A DNA stretch of 40,125 nucleotides from an uncultured Cellvibrionales bacterium. GTDB taxonomy: Bacteria; Pseudomonadota; Gammaproteobacteria; Pseudomonadales; Cellvibrionaceae. This document shows, in pieces, positions 36,406 to 40,125 of the stretch. The position numbers and the translations under genes were made by a program. The notes under the pieces are model-generated. The model searched no databases and was not told the origin of the DNA. It worked only from the letters and a program-made list of their open reading frames with translations. The DNA lies in contig CAJWZU010000023.1 in NCBI GenBank assembly GCA_913050115.1, positions 1-40,125 on the forward strand, given 5' to 3'. Position 1 is the stretch's first letter. The number at the start of each line of letters is the position of its first letter.

Positions 36406-38418
36406 TCAATTCAGCAACTTATTCAACGCCGCGATCAAACGATCCAGCTCCACAGGCTTGGTCAAATATTCGTTAAAGCCAGCGTCTAAACCGCGCTCAA
36501 TGTCCCTCGGCATAGCATTAGCCGATAAGCCCAGCACGGGAATATCGCGTGTAGCCGCATCTTGTTGCAACACTTTGAGCACATCGAAACCGTCGAGCCC
36601 AGGCAGATTGATGTCCAAAATAATGACATCGGGTAGAGTCGTTCGGGCCTGATAAAGCCCCTTAAAAGATTCCTCCTCCACCAATAGCGTCAAGGTTTTG
36701 AAACGCACGAATAATTGCTGCATTAGGCGAATATTTGAGGGGTTATCTTCGATATAGAGTATTCGATAATGCCCAATTACTGAGAGCGTCTGAGCACGCT
36801 CAGGCGGCGGGATTATCCCGGTCTCACGCGAAGGCAAACTCCATTCTTGCACCAGAGGCATATCTAGCAAAAAGGTGCTGCCCTCATTTTCAACACTAGC
36901 GAAGCTGATCTGCCCGGCCATCATTTCAATCAAACGCTTGGTAATCACCAGTCCCACGCCCGAGCCCTCGATACCACTGCACTCTGCCCCCAATCGATTA
37001 AAGGGCTGAAACATCTCAGCCTGTTTATGTAGCGCTATGCCCAGACCGCTGTCGCGCACCTCTATTCGCAAAAAATGACCCTGGCTGGTTTGACGTAAAA
37101 ACAAGTTAATAATCACCTCGCCACCGGGGCGATTATATTTAACACCGTTGCTAATCAGGTTCAATAGCGCCTGTTTAAAACGCACCGCGTCGGCTTGAAT
37201 ATAAGTGTTCTCAAAATCGTTGAGCACGCAGTCGATCCGCACGCCTTTGATTTCCGCCAGGGGCTGCACCAACGCAAAGCACTCTTTTATGACTCTTGAC
37301 GCGAGCACCGGCTCCAGCAACAACGACATGCGTCCAGCCTCAACCTTAGACAGATCGAGTACATCGCCTATCAACTTCAGCAGGTGCTGGCCGGCCTTGC
37401 TGATCTCCTGCACGTTCTGCTGCTGTTCGACGCTAAGACTGCCGTCGTACTCAAACAACTGGGCAAAACCGAGAATGGCATTGAGCGGCGTGCGCAGCTC
37501 GTGGCTCATACTGGAGAGAAACTCAGACTTAGCCTGATTAGCCTCTTCCGCCGCCTCTTTTGCCTGTATCACACGCTCTTCAGCACGTTTAAGACTAGTG
37601 ATATCCATATTCGTACCCGACATACGGGCAGGCGCACCGTTAGCGTCGTAACTGGCTTTACCGCGGGCGCGAATCCAGCGGGTATCACCACTTTTGGTGG
37701 TGATACGGTATTCAATATCGAAAGGCTCATGGTATTTATGATGCCGAGCTAGAGCGCGATCAAAAGCTCGAACATCATCGGCATGCATCAGAGATCGCCA
37801 GACATGAAAGCGGTTTTCACCCTGGTTGATGGCGTCATCATCGCTGCTATAACCGATATGTTCCCAGCAGCGACTGGAAAAGTGAATACCCCCGGCACCT
37901 GCCTCCCATTCCCAGATGCCGTCATTAGAGGCGGCGATAATGCGCTCTTGCCGGGCCTGCGAATCCAGCAGAGCCTCCTCGGCTCGCTTCAAGGCGGTGA
38001 TATCGAAGACAATGCCAGAGATTAGTTTGACCCGACCATTATCGCCATGGACCGAATTGGCACGTACCTGAGTCCAAACATAGCTGCCACTAACCGCGCG
38101 CAAGCGACACTCAAGTATGAGCGGCAGATCAAACTTTAACTGCGAATGTAAATTGAGACGCACCCCGCGCCTATCATCAGGATGGATTAAGGCAGGCATT
38201 TTTTTTGCATCGCCCAAATCGGCAATATCATCGTTACTATAGCCAAGCTGTGACCAGAGCTCACCCACTAAACTGACCCGTTGCGACTCTAAATTCCACT
38301 CCCAGAAGCCATAGCCATTACCGCGACTAAAGCGTTGATAACGATCCAGCTGTTGCTGCAGTGTGTGGGTAGATAAGTCGGGCTGGCGGCTATCAGCTGT
38401 TAACATTCGATTATTCAT
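36406..38418 (-). CDS. Cytoplasmic hybrid sensor histidine kinase with two PAS domains
   Basis: The 670-residue protein has no membrane segment. Two PAS domains of the PAS_3 kind (FWEWNLESQRVSL... and IWEWEAGAGGIHF...) lie at about 35-143 and 160-275, each ending in a PAC-type DIT(A/S)LKRAEE. A HisKA domain carries His306 (SSMSHELRTPLNAILGFAQ); the ATPase domain has LLNLISNGVKYNRPGG, VRDSGLGI and EGSGVGLVITKRL. A C-terminal receiver domain has Asp602 (VIILDINLPGLDG) and Lys654. No output gene or response regulator is adjacent, so the partner and signal are unknown; a small ligand, redox or light cofactor is possible in the PAS domains. Confidence 0.92.
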   Translation of the reverse strand: MNNRMLTADSRQPDLSTHTLQQQLDRYQRFSRGNGYGFWEWNLESQRVSLVGELWSQLGYSNDDIADLGDAKKMPALIHPDDRRGVRLNLHSQLKFDLPLILECRLRAVSGSYVWTQVRANSVHGDNGRVKLISGIVFDITALKRAEEALLDSQARQERIIAASNDGIWEWEAGAGGIHFSSRCWEHIGYSSDDDAINQGENRFHVWRSLMHADDVRAFDRALARHHKYHEPFDIEYRITTKSGDTRWIRARGKASYDANGAPARMSGTNMDITSLKRAEERVIQAKEAAEEANQAKSEFLSSMSHELRTPLNAILGFAQLFEYDGSLSVEQQQNVQEISKAGQHLLKLIGDVLDLSKVEAGRMSLLLEPVLASRVIKECFALVQPLAEIKGVRIDCVLNDFENTYIQADAVRFKQALLNLISNGVKYNRPGGEVIINLFLRQTSQGHFLRIEVRDSGLGIALHKQAEMFQPFNRLGAECSGIEGSGVGLVITKRLIEMMAGQISFASVENEGSTFLLDMPLVQEWSLPSRETGIIPPPERAQTLSVIGHYRILYIEDNPSNIRLMQQLFVRFKTLTLLVEEESFKGLYQARTTLPDVIILDINLPGLDGFDVLKVLQQDAATRDIPVLGLSANAMPRDIERGLDAGFNEYLTKPVELDRLIAALNKLLN

Positions 38419-38536
38419 CTATATAACTATAAGTAATGGGTATGACCTAGGTTATGACAAACCACTAGGAGCGCCAAGCGAAACAAGATCTACACTAAAA
38501 GAGAAACATATGTGAGTGACACAAGGAAGCTATAAA

Positions 38537-38686
38537 ATGGATATATACCCAACAAGATTAGCCCACAGCCAAGTGAAAGCGATTGTTCTGCAGCTGCTGG
38601 GCAATCTATTTGTTTCAATAGCCTGCAGCCTTGCCCCCGAACGGCCTGAAAACATTACTGCATCTGCCCTTAGCAACAAACATTAA
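38537..38686 (+). CDS. Possible small secreted or membrane peptide, 49 residues
   Basis: The ATG at 38537 has AAGGAAG about seven bases ahead, an ideal ribosome-binding site. The peptide has a basic/polar start (MDIYPTRLAHSQVK), a hydrophobic stretch (AIVLQLLGNLFVSIAC) and a polar tail. The cysteine after SIA recalls a lipobox but position -3 is serine, so this is not canonical. No family recognised. It is divergent from the kinase gene and faces secF. Confidence 0.35.
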   Translation: MDIYPTRLAHSQVKAIVLQLLGNLFVSIACSLAPERPENITASALSNKH

Positions 38687-38898
38687 CCTATTAACTTATT
38701 CACCCTTTAACATTGTCGACGAAGATCGGTCCAGTTGACGATGTCAAATATGCCACTAAACAGGTCACTTACCTGTTTTCAGCTGAAAGAGAGCTTAGAT
38801 CAGTCGCCCACTTTCCGGTTAGGGGGATAACGAAGAGCTTACTAAAGCACCATAACAAAGTAACGCGTTAACAAGCGCCACCCTGTATAGGATGCATT

Positions 38899-38941
38899 AA
38901 AAAAGCCGCGACTCTAAATAATAGAGACGCGGCTTTTTTAA
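38899..38941. terminator. Bidirectional terminator after secF
   Basis: GCCGCG-A-CTCTA pairs with TAGAG-A-CGCGGC around a five-base loop, flanked by A on the left and T on the right. It follows the secF stop by about 20 bases and can also stop plus-strand transcripts. Confidence 0.85.
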
Positions 38942-38959
38942 TGGAAAATATCGAAGTGA

Positions 38960-39883
38960 CTATGGCATCTCTTCGACTTCTTCGCCCTCTTCCTCGTCCA
39001 CTTTCGGCGGCATTAAGTCTTCTTTACAGACATTCATAGCTAGCAGAACGTTAGCGGCAACATAGATAGATGAGTAGGTACCCACCACGATGCCAATAAT
39101 CAAAGCCGTAGAAAAGTTATGTATCAGCTCGCCACCAACAAAAAACAGGGCCAGCAACACCAGTAGAGTTGTTAAAGAAGTGACAATGGTACGGCCTAAA
39201 GTTTGGCTTAGGGAGACGTTAATGACTTCAACAGGGCTACCTTTTCGCATAATACGGAAGTTCTCCCGTATACGATCGGCCACCACTATGGTGTCGTTAA
39301 GCGAGTAACCAATGACCGCCAGCACTGCCGCCAATACTGTTAGATCAAAATCCAGCCGTAAAATAGAGAAGATACCCAACACAATGATCACATCGTGAAT
39401 CAGTGCGGCTACTGCTCCCACTGAAAATTTAAACTGGAAACGCAGAGCAACATAAGCCATTACCACGGCCAGCGCAAACAACATGCCAATACCGCCATCA
39501 TCACGCAGTTCCTCGCCGATTTGCGGGCCAACAAACTCAATTCGCTTAAGATCTAGGGCCTCGCCCTGACTGCGCAGAGCAACGAGAACTTCATCGCCCA
39601 AATTCGGGTTATTGGATTCTTGCAGGCGAATTAATATATCGGTGTCGGAGCCAAAAAATACCACCACCGCAGCGCCGTAGCCAATATCGGATAAGAGTCC
39701 GCGAATACTTTTAATGTCAGCCGGTTGCTCGTACCCCACTTCAATTTGAGTACCACCAGTAAAATCGAGGCCGAGTTTTAAGCCGTTCAGCGCCAGGGAA
39801 CCAATAGAAGCCACCAACAGGAAAATCGACAGCGCGGCGGCCAGCTTGCGCTGGCCCATAAAATTAATGACTTTAGCTTTCAT
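38960..39883 (-). CDS. secF: Protein translocase subunit SecF
   Basis: SecF joins SecD in the inner membrane and uses proton motive force to help complete protein export through SecYEG. The protein has a first membrane segment, the periplasmic P4 part starting GLDFTGGTQIEVGY, and the RND-type segments with VIGYSLNDTIVVADRIRENFR and LSQTLGRTIVTSLTTLLVLL. The tail is strongly acidic (VDEEEGEEVEEMP). I use the ATG at 39883 (307 residues), two bases after the secD stop; a TTG four codons upstream would overlap secD. Confidence 0.96.
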   Translation of the reverse strand: MKAKVINFMGQRKLAAALSIFLLVASIGSLALNGLKLGLDFTGGTQIEVGYEQPADIKSIRGLLSDIGYGAAVVVFFGSDTDILIRLQESNNPNLGDEVLVALRSQGEALDLKRIEFVGPQIGEELRDDGGIGMLFALAVVMAYVALRFQFKFSVGAVAALIHDVIIVLGIFSILRLDFDLTVLAAVLAVIGYSLNDTIVVADRIRENFRIMRKGSPVEVINVSLSQTLGRTIVTSLTTLLVLLALFFVGGELIHNFSTALIIGIVVGTYSSIYVAANVLLAMNVCKEDLMPPKVDEEEGEEVEEMP

Positions 39884-39885
39884 GA

Positions 39886-40125
39886 TTAAATCCAAACCTT
39901 TTTCACGTTACGACCGCCGTAGGTCAGATTAATGAGCGCACGAGTACCGACAATAGCGGTAAACATCGACGTCAAAATACCGATCGACAGAGTCACTGCA
40001 AATCCTTTCACTGGGCCAGAGCCAATGGCATACAGCACCACAGCAACAATTAATGTGGTTAAGTTGGCGTCAAGAATAGTGGTAAATGCACGATCAAAAC
40101 CCGCACTAATAGCCGATTGTGGCGG
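39886..40125 (-). CDS. secD: Protein translocase subunit SecD, C-terminal end (partial)
   Basis: The last 79 codons of secD run in from the right edge: [40 protein letters not shown] and [15 protein letters not shown] are the last membrane segments of SecD. It ends in VKKVWI, two bases before secF. Confidence 0.95.
   Translation of the reverse strand, partial: PPQSAISAGFDRAFTTILDANLTTLIVAVVLYAIGSGPVKGFAVTLSIGILTSMFTAIVGTRALINLTYGGRNVKKVWI

Larger units (their letters stand above)
38419..38959. other. 540-base gap between kinase gene and secF
   Basis: The gap holds a possible 49-residue reading frame on the plus strand and the secF terminator, both listed separately. The rest (38690-38895) is AT-rich without visible features. 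Confidence 0.5.

Overview
The window is a chromosomal piece of a gammaproteobacterium, very probably a marine Cellvibrionales-like lineage. The placement is inferred from gene order (secDF-suhB-trmJ-iscR-suf-ndk-rlmN-pilF-rodZ-ispG-hisS-yfgM-bamB-der, and guaA-guaB/xseA) and from protein character; no rRNA or other firm taxonomic marker is present, and no tRNA, CRISPR array or complete insertion sequence was seen. Most genes are core housekeeping genes and lie on the minus strand.

Layout from left to right. (1) 1-3186, minus: guaB and guaA, the last two steps to GMP. The distal third of guaA is mosaic. From about 540 down to 389 it is still GuaA but in very GC-rich codons; from about 388 to 1 the frame continues into a protein that is not GuaA and looks actinobacterial. 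I read this as a contig-end chimera until proven otherwise. (2) 3385-6828, plus: xseA and an enlarged mltF with two tandem solute-binding domains. (3) 6885-9358, plus: a thiamine-thiazole operon (thiO-thiS-thiG) behind a TPP riboswitch that carries an extra stem-loop, closed by a terminator. (4) 9419-11467, plus: a membrane protein fusing a PTS EIIC-like transporter domain to a degenerate EAL domain, followed by a 640-base gap with short repeats. (5) 12108-23955, minus: AEC transporter, RhlE helicase, Der, BamB, YfgM-like protein, HisS, IspG, RodZ, PilF, RlmN and Ndk. (6) 24106-32376, minus: an iron-sulfur cluster operon, iscR-iscS-sufB-sufC-sufD-sufS-sufA-sufT-sufE, with a probable IscR site upstream and decayed tandem copies of the sufT 3' end between sufT and sufE. 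(7) 32821-36329: NhaA, TrmJ and (plus strand) SuhB. (8) 36406-40125: an orphan hybrid histidine kinase, a possible small secreted peptide, secF and the end of secD.

Functional links: the SUF operon supplies [Fe-S] clusters to IspG and RlmN in the same window and to IscR itself. ThiO and ThiG with ThiS make the thiazole of thiamine, whose pyrophosphate is the riboswitch ligand. BamB (outer-membrane protein assembly), SecDF and YfgM all act in envelope protein export. Nothing here is a clear unknown defence or biosynthetic system. The most unusual items are the EIIC-EAL fusion lacking two EAL catalytic residues, the double-sensor MltF, the TPP riboswitch insert, the decayed sufT repeats and the mosaic guaA end.
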